From assembly GCA_910586705.1 (NCBI GenBank), contig CAJUJK010000058.1:1-6289 (forward strand): a stretch of 6,289 nt of DNA, in the 5' to 3' direction. Source of the stretch: an uncultured Lachnospiraceae bacterium. GTDB taxonomy: Bacteria; Bacillota; Clostridia; Lachnospirales; Lachnospiraceae. Below are positions 1 through 5,856 of the stretch, piece by piece. Position numbers and translations under genes: made by a program. A model generated the notes under the pieces. The model ran no database searches, was not told the DNA's origin, and saw nothing but the letters and a program-made list of their open reading frames with translations. The number at the start of each line of letters is the position of its first letter. Positions within the stretch are counted from its first letter, which is position 1.

Positions 1-18
1 TTTTCCCTGAAAATCTTT

Positions 19-309
19 TTAAAATAACTCTTGACTATTTACCAAATTGCTTTCTGCAATGATATTTTTGATTTTCTGTTTTAGTAGATCATCTGTACTT
101 TTTTCCACTTCTAGCATAATTGTATTTACAAGGTCTAAGGTTTCAACTGTCTCTGTAATTGATTTATGGTTGTCAGAATCGGGTGCGAAGACTTTCTTCA
201 AAATGTATGCGGTCATATTCTTGGATGAAGATGATAGTTTTCTGATTTGTTCCTTTTCTTGTTTTGTTACTCGTAACTTAATTTCTTCATTCTTTTTATT
301 AGAGTTCAT
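19..309 (-). CDS. Ribbon-helix-helix protein, MobC/CopG-like mobilization accessory
   Basis: This 96-aa protein starts at the ATG at 309-307, with a good ribosome binding site (GAAAGGA on the minus strand, 325-319) 9 bases upstream. Residues 8-42 have the pattern of a ribbon-helix-helix fold: a short basic beta strand (EEIKLRVT), then helix KQEKEQIRKLSSSS, then a turn and a second helix NMTAYILKKVF. This layout is typical of MobC-type relaxosome proteins and CopG-like plasmid regulators, which bind DNA as dimers at oriT or at promoters. The C-terminal half (50-96) is helical and polar, with no motif I recognise. No relaxase is visible, but the gene points out of the left edge, where a relaxase gene could follow; bases 7-1 read GGGAAAA on the minus strand and might be its binding site. 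The DNA-binding fold is fairly secure. The mobilization role is inferred from family resemblance, and an autoregulatory CopG-like repressor is the alternative. Confidence 0.72.
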   Translation of the reverse strand: MNSNKKNEEIKLRVTKQEKEQIRKLSSSSKNMTAYILKKVFAPDSDNHKSITETVETLDLVNTIMLEVEKSTDDLLKQKIKNIIAESNLVNSQELF

Positions 310-410
310 TTAAAGTTTTCCTTTCTATTTTTTGTTTTAATATGATTGCTATATTATTAATTAAAGCAAGTACGCAAAAAAGCAGATTTATTAGTCGCAA
401 AAGTATGTTG

Positions 411-451
411 TGCAGGAAGTGGGCGGGACTTGAGGCGGATGCAGTTGTGGG
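411..451 (+). other. G-rich island with six G tracts
   Basis: Of the 40 bases at 411-450, 25 are G or C and 20 of those are G, inside flanks that are strongly AT-rich. The G tracts are GG 415-416, GGG 421-423, GGG 425-427, GG 434-435, GG 437-438 and GGG 449-451. Four or more closely spaced tracts of two or three G could support a two-layer G-quadruplex on the plus strand. Part of the block is AAGT-GGGCGGG-ACTT (417-431), a weak 4-bp inverted repeat. It could instead be a protein-binding or transfer-origin core, or a remnant of GC-rich DNA. The composition is observed; any role is speculation. Confidence 0.35.
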
Positions 452-648
452 AACAATGCTTTTAATAAGTTGTTGGCTAAAAATTATTTTTTATTGGACT
501 GAAAAACATAGAATTAATGGTGAGTACGAGCATTCCTGCCTATTGTTGAATATTTGTGAGTTTGATTTTTGAATCTAATTAAAAATTGAAGAAATAGTTT
601 AGAAAGGGATAAGATTGAAAATTAAAAATTTCAATTGCGAGATTTGTG

Positions 649-697
649 TCTGCGCGTTGCTTGCCACAAATTCGATATGTGCAAAAAGCAGCGCAGA
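649..697 (+). repeat. Imperfect inverted repeat / extended hairpin upstream of the excisionase-type gene
   Basis: The outer arms TCTGCGC (649-655) and GCGCAGA (691-697) are perfectly complementary. Moving inward, after a 2-base bulge (656-657), TGC (658-660) pairs with GCA (688-690). TTGC (661-664) then pairs with GCAA (681-684), with three unpaired A at 685-687. After a bulged C at 665, ACA (666-668) pairs with TGT (678-680), leaving a 9-base loop (669-677). This gives 17 base pairs in one 49-nt element. It ends 3 bases before the GGAGA (701-705) that serves the ATG at 711. It has no T run, so it is not an intrinsic terminator. It could be a structured mRNA leader controlling translation, or a protein-binding or transfer-origin hairpin. 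Confidence 0.5.
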
Positions 698-710
698 AAT
701 GGAGAAAATT

Positions 711-917
711 ATGGAAGATTATTACATGACAAGCAAAGAATTTTGTGAGAGGCTGCAAATTAGTTCATCAACAGTATATCGGATGATTAAGAGCGGGATG
801 ATTCCGGCAACTAAGTTCGGACGGCGCTGGAAGATACCGAGAAGTGTATTTAGCAGTTACGACAGGGGTTCAAAAGATTATCGGCAAATTGTGGGAGGAA
901 TAAAAGGGATCAGATAA
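711..917 (+). CDS. Excisionase-type (MerR-like winged HTH) small DNA-binding protein
   Basis: This 68-aa protein consists almost entirely of one helix-turn-helix domain of the excisionase/MerR superfamily. The hallmark pattern runs from residue 6: MTSKEFCERLQISSSTVYRMIKSG, then a wing-like IPATKFGRRWKIPRSV. The strand 'KFGRRWKIPRS' is the usual HTH_17/excisionase signature. Such proteins bend DNA to steer a tyrosine recombinase toward excision, or act as small regulators. I chose the ATG at 711 because GGAGA (701-705) lies 5 bases upstream and because this start gives a typical family length. A TTG at 615 in the same frame, with AGAAAGGG at 601-608, would add 32 residues encoded by the hairpin region that do not resemble the family. 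No integrase is in the window, so partnership with one is inferred. The stop codon directly abuts the stop codon of the convergent regulator. Confidence 0.8.
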   Translation: MEDYYMTSKEFCERLQISSSTVYRMIKSGMIPATKFGRRWKIPRSVFSSYDRGSKDYRQIVGGIKGIR

Positions 918-1121
918 TTATTCTTCTTCATCAATGTACTGTATTACATCTGATACATCGCATTTTAAAAGTTTACATAATTGATTGATTGTGTTGGTAG
1001 AAACACTATTCCCTTTTTGGATCGAGTAATAAGTGGCTCGTGAAAATCCCATCTTTTCAAGTCTGTACGAGGATATTTTTCGTTCTTTCATTGTCTTAAA
1101 CAGAGGAGCGTAGCTTATCAA
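918..1121 (-). CDS. Cro/C1-type (HTH_26) transcriptional regulator, probable repressor of the neighbouring operon
   Basis: This small Cro/C1-family DNA-binding protein has 67 aa from the chosen start. It begins (M)ISYAPLFKTMKERKISSYRL, as HTH_26-type regulators commonly do. The helix-turn-helix covers about residues 15-37, with recognition helix SRATYYSIQKG, followed by the family's STNTINQLCKLLKCDVSDVIQYI. I chose TTG at 1121-1119 because AAAGGAG (minus strand, 1137-1131) lies 9 bases upstream. The longer ATG start at 1154 would add 11 residues but is preceded by a C-rich stretch with no binding site. The gene is divergent from the four-gene operon and faces the promoter/inverted-repeat region, the normal arrangement for a local repressor. 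Repression and autoregulation are inferred. No clear promoter of its own is seen; TATACT on the minus strand (1201-1196) could be a -10, without a matching -35. Confidence 0.83.
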   Translation of the reverse strand: MISYAPLFKTMKERKISSYRLEKMGFSRATYYSIQKGNSVSTNTINQLCKLLKCDVSDVIQYIDEEE

Positions 1122-1174
1122 TGCAAAAATCTCCTTTACTGGATTTTCTTTCATTGTATGAGGGGGGAATCTGC

Positions 1175-1203
1175 TTGACTATGTATGAATATCCGAGTAT
1201 AAT
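1175..1203 (+). promoter_or_regulatory. Near-consensus sigma-A promoter of the four-gene operon
   Basis: The -35 is TTGACT (1175-1180, five of six consensus bases). The -10 is a perfect TATAAT (1198-1203), and the spacer is exactly 17 bases. Transcription should start near 1210, giving a leader of about 60 bases before the ATG at 1272. A copy of the regulator half-site (1180-1188) overlaps the end of the -35 and the spacer, so a bound repressor would compete with RNA polymerase. Confidence 0.85.
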
Positions 1204-1211
1204 ATGCAAAG

Positions 1212-1235
1212 ATATGTATGAGTATTCATACATAT
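1212..1235. promoter_or_regulatory. Perfect 10-bp inverted repeat, probable operator
   Basis: ATATGTATGA (1212-1221) and TCATACATAT (1226-1235) are exact reverse complements separated by GTAT. The element starts 8 bases after the -10 box, overlapping or just following the expected transcription start. The core TGTATGA also occurs at 1182-1188 (inside the promoter spacer) and at 1155-1161. A 13-base direct repeat, TATGTATGA(A/G)TAT, links 1180-1192 and 1213-1225 at a 33-base offset, about three helical turns. This arrangement fits cooperative binding by a dimeric Cro/C1-type repressor, most simply the product of 918-1121. Binding itself is inferred. Confidence 0.7.
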
Positions 1236-1271
1236 GCTAGATAGAAACAAATGACGAATGGGGAGGGAAAT

Positions 1272-3422
1272 ATGGGTACAAAAGATCGGGATGCATTAAA
1301 GCTGACATCTATGGCTCCGTTAGATGATGGGGGAAGAAAGTACAATATTATATATTTTATTGCTGTCGTAGTCGGCATATTGCTCGGTATTTTCGCTGGC
1401 AATGGAATAACAAGCATCGTAGTTGCAACTTTAATGGCGTTAATTGTCGCATTGGTGATAAAAAATAGCATACTTGACTTCAAATGGAAAGGACTCAGAC
1501 AGCAAAAATTTTTACTTGAGAAAAGAGTGCCTTATGACTTTTTGATCCATCATTTGATAACGCAGCTATCATCATTAAATTTTCAAGTCGAGAAGGGAGC
1601 GGATGGAAGTCCCGTATTGACTCGTAAGAAAATGATATACGATATTGAATACGGCGAAGATAATACATTCACTATTTATTGGAGAAAATCTCTTGTTAAT
1701 GCGGTTTTTGACTTCAAGACGTCGATTTACCATTATAGAAACACGGTAGCGGATATGGGAATCATTGGCTATGCAGTGCAGACAATTTGCTGTGAGAATG
1801 CGTTTGGTGTTGGACAGCAAAATTTGCAAAACAATACACAGTCAGGCTTTGCATCAGATGTGCAGGGAAATCCTCCAATCCGCAGTGATAATTCAAATAA
1901 CGGTCAGAACATTCCAGAACAAGAAAATATAGCCGCTAATGAAATGAATGCCGTGCAAATGAATCAAAATCCCTATGTGGGATATGCACGGGCAAATATA
2001 CAGGATAAAAGAAAACATACGGGAGTATTTGTTGCGATTGCTATAGTTGCCTTTGTAGTTTTGGCTGGGGGATACTGGCTGGCAACTTTATCAGATGAAG
2101 AATCGCTTGAGTTGGAAGATGATAGAGAAGGGCAGTTTGAAGCCGATTTGGGGGAGGAAAATATAAATAAGGATACTGAGTATGTTCAGAATGATTTGTT
2201 TTATGGACTCAATGAAGCTGTTTCGTTTGAGCTAAAGAATGGAGGGCAGATAAGCGTTACGTTTACAAAGTATGGGGAGAAAGAAGATACTGCATATATC
2301 CACTATGAAATAGAAAATATAGGCAATACTGCCGTAACGGTCGGTGAATCCATGTTCAGCGTATATGCAAATGACTATGCAGCTGAGTTAAACTTTGGAG
2401 CAAACACTATATATGAAGAAACCATATCTGTAGGGAGAAAAGTAAGTGGGACGTTATACCCTAATATGCTTTTAGATAAAGTGAAAAGATTGGAGATCGA
2501 ATGCGGAGACGTGATTTTTTTATTAAGAGATACAAGCGCTGTTGATGCAATGCTTGGTACATATTATCGTCAATATGAAGAGGACGGTAATATTGTTGTT
2601 GATGAGATCAAGTTATACAGAGAAGTGTATAATAATGACGGGTTAGCGATATCGGCAAGACAACATATAGATTTTGGAAATGACTATGATTATGACTACG
2701 ATTATAACAGTTGGGTTTTTGAATTACATAGCGATAGGATAGAGTTTATCAATCATAGTGCCAATCCAGAAGGATTGACAGTGTATTATAGCCCAAATCC
2801 CAGAGAAGAAGGAATCGATGTGGTAGAGTCAGAGGTTTCTGAGATTGAGGATATGTTCACAGGGCATTATGAATGGACAGACAATATTCAGGCAGTGTAT
2901 GAGACGATTGAAAATGATAAACAACCTGAACAAAGCGCCATGTCGAGCGAAGGAGACTTTGACAGTGAAGTACAAGGTTTTTCATACCAGCCAAACGGAA
3001 ATAATGATTACTTAGGAGCATATTCATCGATAATAGAAGATGTTGTAGCGTCGTATGGTGAATATTGCGAATATACCTTATATGACTTGGATGGGGATGG
3101 GATCAAAGAATTGATCACGTCAGTGGGAACTTGTGATGCAGACTGGTCAAATGTTGTGTATACACTGGAAGATGGCTATGTATCAATGATTGGAGATTTT
3201 TACGGTTTGGTAATGCTTTATGTGGCAGAGGATGGCAACGGGCTGTATGCGGTGTCTGGTGGTATGGAGTACCAGAATATAGATCAGATTACGAAAAATG
3301 GCAATCAGCTACAGGTTGAAACGATAATGAGTGGAGAAATCGGAGTAGAAGAGGATTATTATTCAAATGATAATCCGGTCAGTTTTAATAGGGTGACAGA
3401 TGATTCTTTACTCAGACAATAA
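1272..3422 (+). CDS. Large membrane protein: cytoplasmic domain, N/Q-rich linker, extracellular domains with an EF-hand-like loop
   Basis: I do not recognise the full-length family. The start at 1272 is preferred because GGAGG (1262-1266) precedes it by 5 bases; the ATG at 1251, adding 7 residues, has only a poor site. Numbering from 1251, two hydrophobic helices form a hairpin at about 33-50 and 52-70. A soluble basic region (71-185, containing FTIYWR) follows, then an Asn/Gln-rich low-complexity linker (186-242) and a third helix (258-279). That helix is preceded by DKRKH and followed by acidic SDEESLELEDD, so the positive-inside rule puts 280-723 outside the cell. The exterior part contains a beta-rich segment (about 316-427) resembling DUF4352/DUF5067-type lipoprotein domains, a DYDYDYDY run (478-485), a second beta-rich segment (433-540), and a C-terminal module (586-723) with the calcium-loop-like DLDGDGIKE (612-620). 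A surface sensor or anchor is plausible but inferred. It is the first gene of the operon. Confidence 0.75.
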   Translation: MGTKDRDALKLTSMAPLDDGGRKYNIIYFIAVVVGILLGIFAGNGITSIVVATLMALIVALVIKNSILDFKWKGLRQQKFLLEKRVPYDFLIHHLITQLSSLNFQVEKGADGSPVLTRKKMIYDIEYGEDNTFTIYWRKSLVNAVFDFKTSIYHYRNTVADMGIIGYAVQTICCENAFGVGQQNLQNNTQSGFASDVQGNPPIRSDNSNNGQNIPEQENIAANEMNAVQMNQNPYVGYARANIQDKRKHTGVFVAIAIVAFVVLAGGYWLATLSDEESLELEDDREGQFEADLGEENINKDTEYVQNDLFYGLNEAVSFELKNGGQISVTFTKYGEKEDTAYIHYEIENIGNTAVTVGESMFSVYANDYAAELNFGANTIYEETISVGRKVSGTLYPNMLLDKVKRLEIECGDVIFLLRDTSAVDAMLGTYYRQYEEDGNIVVDEIKLYREVYNNDGLAISARQHIDFGNDYDYDYDYNSWVFELHSDRIEFINHSANPEGLTVYYSPNPREEGIDVVESEVSEIEDMFTGHYEWTDNIQAVYETIENDKQPEQSAMSSEGDFDSEVQGFSYQPNGNNDYLGAYSSIIEDVVASYGEYCEYTLYDLDGDGIKELITSVGTCDADWSNVVYTLEDGYVSMIGDFYGLVMLYVAEDGNGLYAVSGGMEYQNIDQITKNGNQLQVETIMSGEIGVEEDYYSNDNPVSFNRVTDDSLLRQ

Positions 3423-3495
3423 ACGATACATGCTTTTCTGGTTACAGAGAAGAATAATAAAAAGAAATCATGGAGAAAGGAATGAGGTACTGGAG

Positions 3496-3912
3496 ATGGA
3501 TGTCAAGGAGATTTTACAAACAAAAGAAGGAAGGGTCAGCTTTTTAAAGGGCTTAATCCGGCTGGCGAATGCAGATGGTATTGTTGATGAAAGTGAGTTC
3601 GCTTTTTACAGGCAGGCGGCTGTCGCATTAGAATTGGGCGAGGAAGAAATATTAGCTTTGGAAAAAGTAAAGAGTGAAGGGCAAGAAATTACGCTCGCAT
3701 TTGGAACAGACAGGGAAAAGATGTTTTTCTTGATACAGGCGGTGCAATTATGCTGGGTAGATAATAATTACTCGGAAGCAGAACAGAAAGAATTGCGTAA
3801 TATATGCCAGCAAATTGATATCTCGGAAGAAGCATTGAGAGAGGTTGAGGAATGGGCGCGGGAAGGTGTGGAATGGAATAAGCGTGGCGAAGCTTTGCTG
3901 GAACTTCACTAA
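3496..3912 (+). CDS. TerB-like domain protein
   Basis: This acidic, all-helical protein of 138 aa has the TerB-like pattern. An N-terminal helix (KEGRVSFLKGLIRLANAD) leads into an acidic motif, ADGIVDESE (residues 26-34). A second half contains WVDNNYSEAEQKEL (87-100), the counterpart acidic motif after a helix. The doubled D-G/N-x-x-D/S-E-x-E signature is the proposed metal-binding feature of TerB and its relatives, which are cytoplasmic and often linked to membrane-associated stress or defence modules. I chose ATG 3496 because GAGG (3484-3487) lies 8 bases upstream and the domain starts there. The frame is open from 3400, overlapping the previous gene by 23 bases, but those extra 32 residues look non-coding. 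The 73-base gap after the previous gene holds no visible promoter or terminator, so it is probably co-transcribed. No other ter genes are present, so tellurite resistance should not be inferred. Confidence 0.78.
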   Translation: MDVKEILQTKEGRVSFLKGLIRLANADGIVDESEFAFYRQAAVALELGEEEILALEKVKSEGQEITLAFGTDREKMFFLIQAVQLCWVDNNYSEAEQKELRNICQQIDISEEALREVEEWAREGVEWNKRGEALLELH

Positions 3913-3933
3913 AAATGATAGGAGGATATAGGT

Positions 3934-4488
3934 ATGGGATTCGGGAAATGGGTTTTAGGTGGTGTATGCGCGGTAGGGGCAGTTGTGGCTGCGCCGGTGG
4001 TATTGCCGGCAGCAGGCTTGGCTATTGCAGCAGCTCCAGCAACTGGTGCTATTGGATTGTCCGTTGGAAGCGCATTGATGGGAGTGTCGGCGGGAACGGC
4101 TGCTGCGGCGGCGGGAGCTGCCGGAGTGGCAGTAGGAGCAGCGCAGGAAAAGAAACGGGAGGAGGCATACGATAAGGGGAGACGTGATGGCAATGTGTCG
4201 GCTTCCAAAGAGTATGAAGAAAAATATCAGAAACAGGAGAAGGTTTTTAAAGCGAAAATCAAAGAATATATGGATAAAATCAATGGATTAAAAGAGCAGT
4301 TAGCCAGCTATAAGGAAGAGTCGGAGTTGACAGAAGAAGAAATCAGAGAAAGAGATCAATATGAATTGGAGCTGCTTGAGTATATTAAGAAGTTGGAGGA
4401 AGAACTCAGCGGGGAGGATAGTAGTACGACTGCATGGGTGTCAGAATACATATGTGATGCCAGAAATTTTGTTTCAGCATTTGGTTAA
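3934..4488 (+). CDS. Glycine/alanine-zipper membrane-inserting region plus coiled-coil protein
   Basis: This is a 184-aa protein of unrecognised family with two distinct halves. Residues 5-70 are almost entirely Gly, Ala, Val, Ser and Pro, with small residues at regular spacing (for example AAGLAIAAAPATGAIGLSVG and TAAAAAGAAGVAVGAA). This resembles the glycine-zipper helices that pack tightly in membranes or form channels. Residues 71-160 are highly charged and predicted to form a helical coiled coil (QEKKREEAYDKGRRDG, then KEYEEKYQKQ and LLEYIKKLEEEL). The last 24 residues end in a less charged tail, WVSEYICDARNFVSAFG. There is no cleavable signal peptide: the hydrophobic part is too long. 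GGAGG (3921-3925) lies 8 bases before the ATG, and the gap after the TerB-like gene is only 21 bases, so the two are likely translated from one message. A membrane anchor, scaffold or pore-forming effector are all compatible. The strong Gly/Ala codon bias makes this stretch locally GC-rich. Confidence 0.7.
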   Translation: MGFGKWVLGGVCAVGAVVAAPVVLPAAGLAIAAAPATGAIGLSVGSALMGVSAGTAAAAAGAAGVAVGAAQEKKREEAYDKGRRDGNVSASKEYEEKYQKQEKVFKAKIKEYMDKINGLKEQLASYKEESELTEEEIRERDQYELELLEYIKKLEEELSGEDSSTTAWVSEYICDARNFVSAFG

Positions 4489-4508
4489 GTTCAGAAAGTG
4501 TGAAAAAT

Positions 4509-5744
4509 ATGGGATACGAAGACTTCCTAAAACGGAGTATGGAAATGCGGAAGCGGTCGGCGGCTTCTTTACAGGAAAGACAGGCACTCTTGGATGATAT
4601 GGATTCCACACTGAAAGATGCAGAAACGATTATAGGGCATATGCAGATGATAGCAGATGAGTCAGCCCGTGTAGCGGAGGTGGCGGCTAACGCAGAGCAG
4701 ATTCTGGATGAAATCGACGAGAAGTTTGAAAAATATACCGGATTAAACAAACTGGATGTTTCATTCTTGTTTCTGGCAGTTGCTTTACAGGTGGTGCGCC
4801 AGTATACGCTTACAAAATTTCCGGAGAGACTGGATGACCAGACGGCGGCGAATAACACAATAGGACATGGAGAGGAGCATTCTAACCGAAAACACAAATA
4901 TTATAATCCATCCTTGATAGAAATTTGTGGCTCCAAAAAACTAAAAATACCACCTTGCCCGGTTCCGTTTGACGCTAATATTGGAGCTAATGGAGCATTA
5001 AGAGGTGGTAAACAGATGGGACATCGTGTAACTGCAATCGGGCATGATCCTATTCTGGGATTGGTTTTTGGAACTGCCAATATTGCGACTTCCACATTGA
5101 CGAATAAGGATTTACAGTCTTATCATATTTATACAAATGATATGGGGCGTGATTATTTTAGAAACAAAGCGAATACGGGACTTGTGCTCTCCAAGACTAA
5201 GGATAAACTTCTGCATGAAGGGTTGGAGGGAAAGGAAAAGGTAGGGGCATCACTGCTTAAAGAGATCATACATTTACGTTCTGATATATATACAAAGAAC
5301 AGCCTTCCATTACCCATTGTGACAGTGATTGACGCAGGACTGGCGGCGGAACTGGCACAGAGAGGGCTGGATATGGCGAATATTGTTACGGTGGGAAGGC
5401 AGATGACCTTTTCTGTTTTTATCAACACGATGATTTCTATGTTGCATGGACTGTTTTATGATGAGAGTGTGGAATACAGTAGAAGGGTATATGAGGTAAG
5501 AACCAGAAAAATATTGAGTTATTCCAATTTTATTGCAAGTGCAAGTAATCTAATCTATGTAGGCGCCAATATTTCACTTGGAAATGAAAGTGCATGGAAG
5601 CGTCTGGATATAGGTGGACTGGCAGTGACGCTCTATAGGATTGTTACGGATGCTCAATTTATCAGACAGGTAAAGCGGGAGTTTATAGAACAGGAATTTT
5701 TTGCACAGATCAGGGGCAGTGAATATGATTTCGATATATCATAG
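4509..5744 (+). CDS. Unrecognised ~411-aa protein with N-terminal coiled coil and GHDPILGLVFGTANIA motif
   Basis: I cannot assign a family. Numbering from the GTG at 4500 (414 aa), residues 5-80 are helical and heptad-like, rich in Ala, Glu, Met and Asp. A hydrophobic helix (87-101, VSFLFLAVALQVV) follows, too short and too interrupted to be a sure membrane span. The middle region has PPCPVPFDANIGANGALRGG (151-170) and the striking GHRVTAIGHDPILGLVFG (174-191), with closely spaced H175, H182 and D183. After a basic region come a hydrophobic IVTVIDAGLAAELAQRGL (273-290) and amphipathic helices (301-320 and 340-358). It could be a membrane-associated or catalytic effector; neither can be decided. 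GTG 4500 and ATG 4509 are both possible starts and neither has a strong binding site. I list 4509 because AGAAAG (4493-4498) sits at a normal distance from it. It lies 20 bases after the preceding stop, is the last gene of the operon, and a terminator follows. Confidence 0.72.
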   Translation: MGYEDFLKRSMEMRKRSAASLQERQALLDDMDSTLKDAETIIGHMQMIADESARVAEVAANAEQILDEIDEKFEKYTGLNKLDVSFLFLAVALQVVRQYTLTKFPERLDDQTAANNTIGHGEEHSNRKHKYYNPSLIEICGSKKLKIPPCPVPFDANIGANGALRGGKQMGHRVTAIGHDPILGLVFGTANIATSTLTNKDLQSYHIYTNDMGRDYFRNKANTGLVLSKTKDKLLHEGLEGKEKVGASLLKEIIHLRSDIYTKNSLPLPIVTVIDAGLAAELAQRGLDMANIVTVGRQMTFSVFINTMISMLHGLFYDESVEYSRRVYEVRTRKILSYSNFIASASNLIYVGANISLGNESAWKRLDIGGLAVTLYRIVTDAQFIRQVKREFIEQEFFAQIRGSEYDFDIS

Positions 5745-5792
5745 CACTTATAAGAACTGCCTAATATCAAAATATATATTATTCCCATAACC

Positions 5793-5827
5793 AGACCAGC
5801 GGAGCCGATCCGCTGGTCTAAATTTTT
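5793..5827 (+). terminator. Rho-independent terminator closing the four-gene operon
   Basis: AGACCAGCGGA (5793-5803) and TCCGCTGGTCT (5809-5819) form a perfect 11-bp GC-rich stem with a 5-base loop (GCCGA). It is followed by AAA and a run of five T (5823-5827). The T run is short and offset by three A, so termination may be incomplete. It lies 48 bases after the last operon gene and 30 bases before the DUF932 start codon, separating the cassette from the downstream gene. Confidence 0.78.
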
Positions 5828-5856
5828 GCCAAATTAAAAAGAATGGAGGAAAACAA

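Larger units (their letters stand above)
310..710. other. AT-rich intergenic region without a convincing gene
   Basis: About 400 bases separate the divergent small DNA-binding genes at 19-309 and 711-917. The region is mostly AT-rich. The exceptions are a G-rich block at 411-451 and an imperfect hairpin at 649-697, both listed separately. A 76-codon open frame at 342-572 has no ribosome binding site (the upstream bases are T/A-rich) and no recognisable protein pattern, so I do not call it. A possible weak promoter for the rightward gene is TTGAAT at 546-551 with TTGAAT at 569-574, spacer 17; only the spacing is convincing. In mobilizable elements the transfer origin commonly sits upstream of the mobC-type gene, so this is the natural place to look for one. 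No nic site can be identified by eye. Confidence 0.5.

Noticed and set aside
342..572. 76-codon open frame between the mobC-like gene and the excisionase-type gene
   Set aside because: It has no ribosome binding site, a composition unlike a real protein, and it runs across the G-rich block. More likely chance.
615..710. N-terminal extension of the excisionase-type gene from a TTG at 615
   Set aside because: AGAAAGGG at 601-608 is a fair site, but the extra residues do not fit the family, the DNA forms the hairpin at 649-697, and the ATG at 711 has its own site.
3400..3495. Longer start of the TerB-like gene overlapping the membrane-protein gene
   Set aside because: The added residues are basic and unlike the domain; ATG 3496 has GAGG at good spacing.
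3496..3912. Tellurite resistance operon
   Set aside because: Only one TerB-like domain is present. There is no TerC, TerD/E/Z, or TerA in the window, so the classical function is not supported.
3909..4208. Minus-strand open frame opposite the Gly/Ala-rich gene
   Set aside because: Its Ala/Pro/Thr-rich product is the mirror of the GC-rich Gly/Ala codons on the plus strand; it has no supporting start signal.
4406..4897. 163-codon minus-strand open frame
   Set aside because: It overlaps two better-supported plus-strand genes and its Ser/Cys-rich product has no recognisable pattern.
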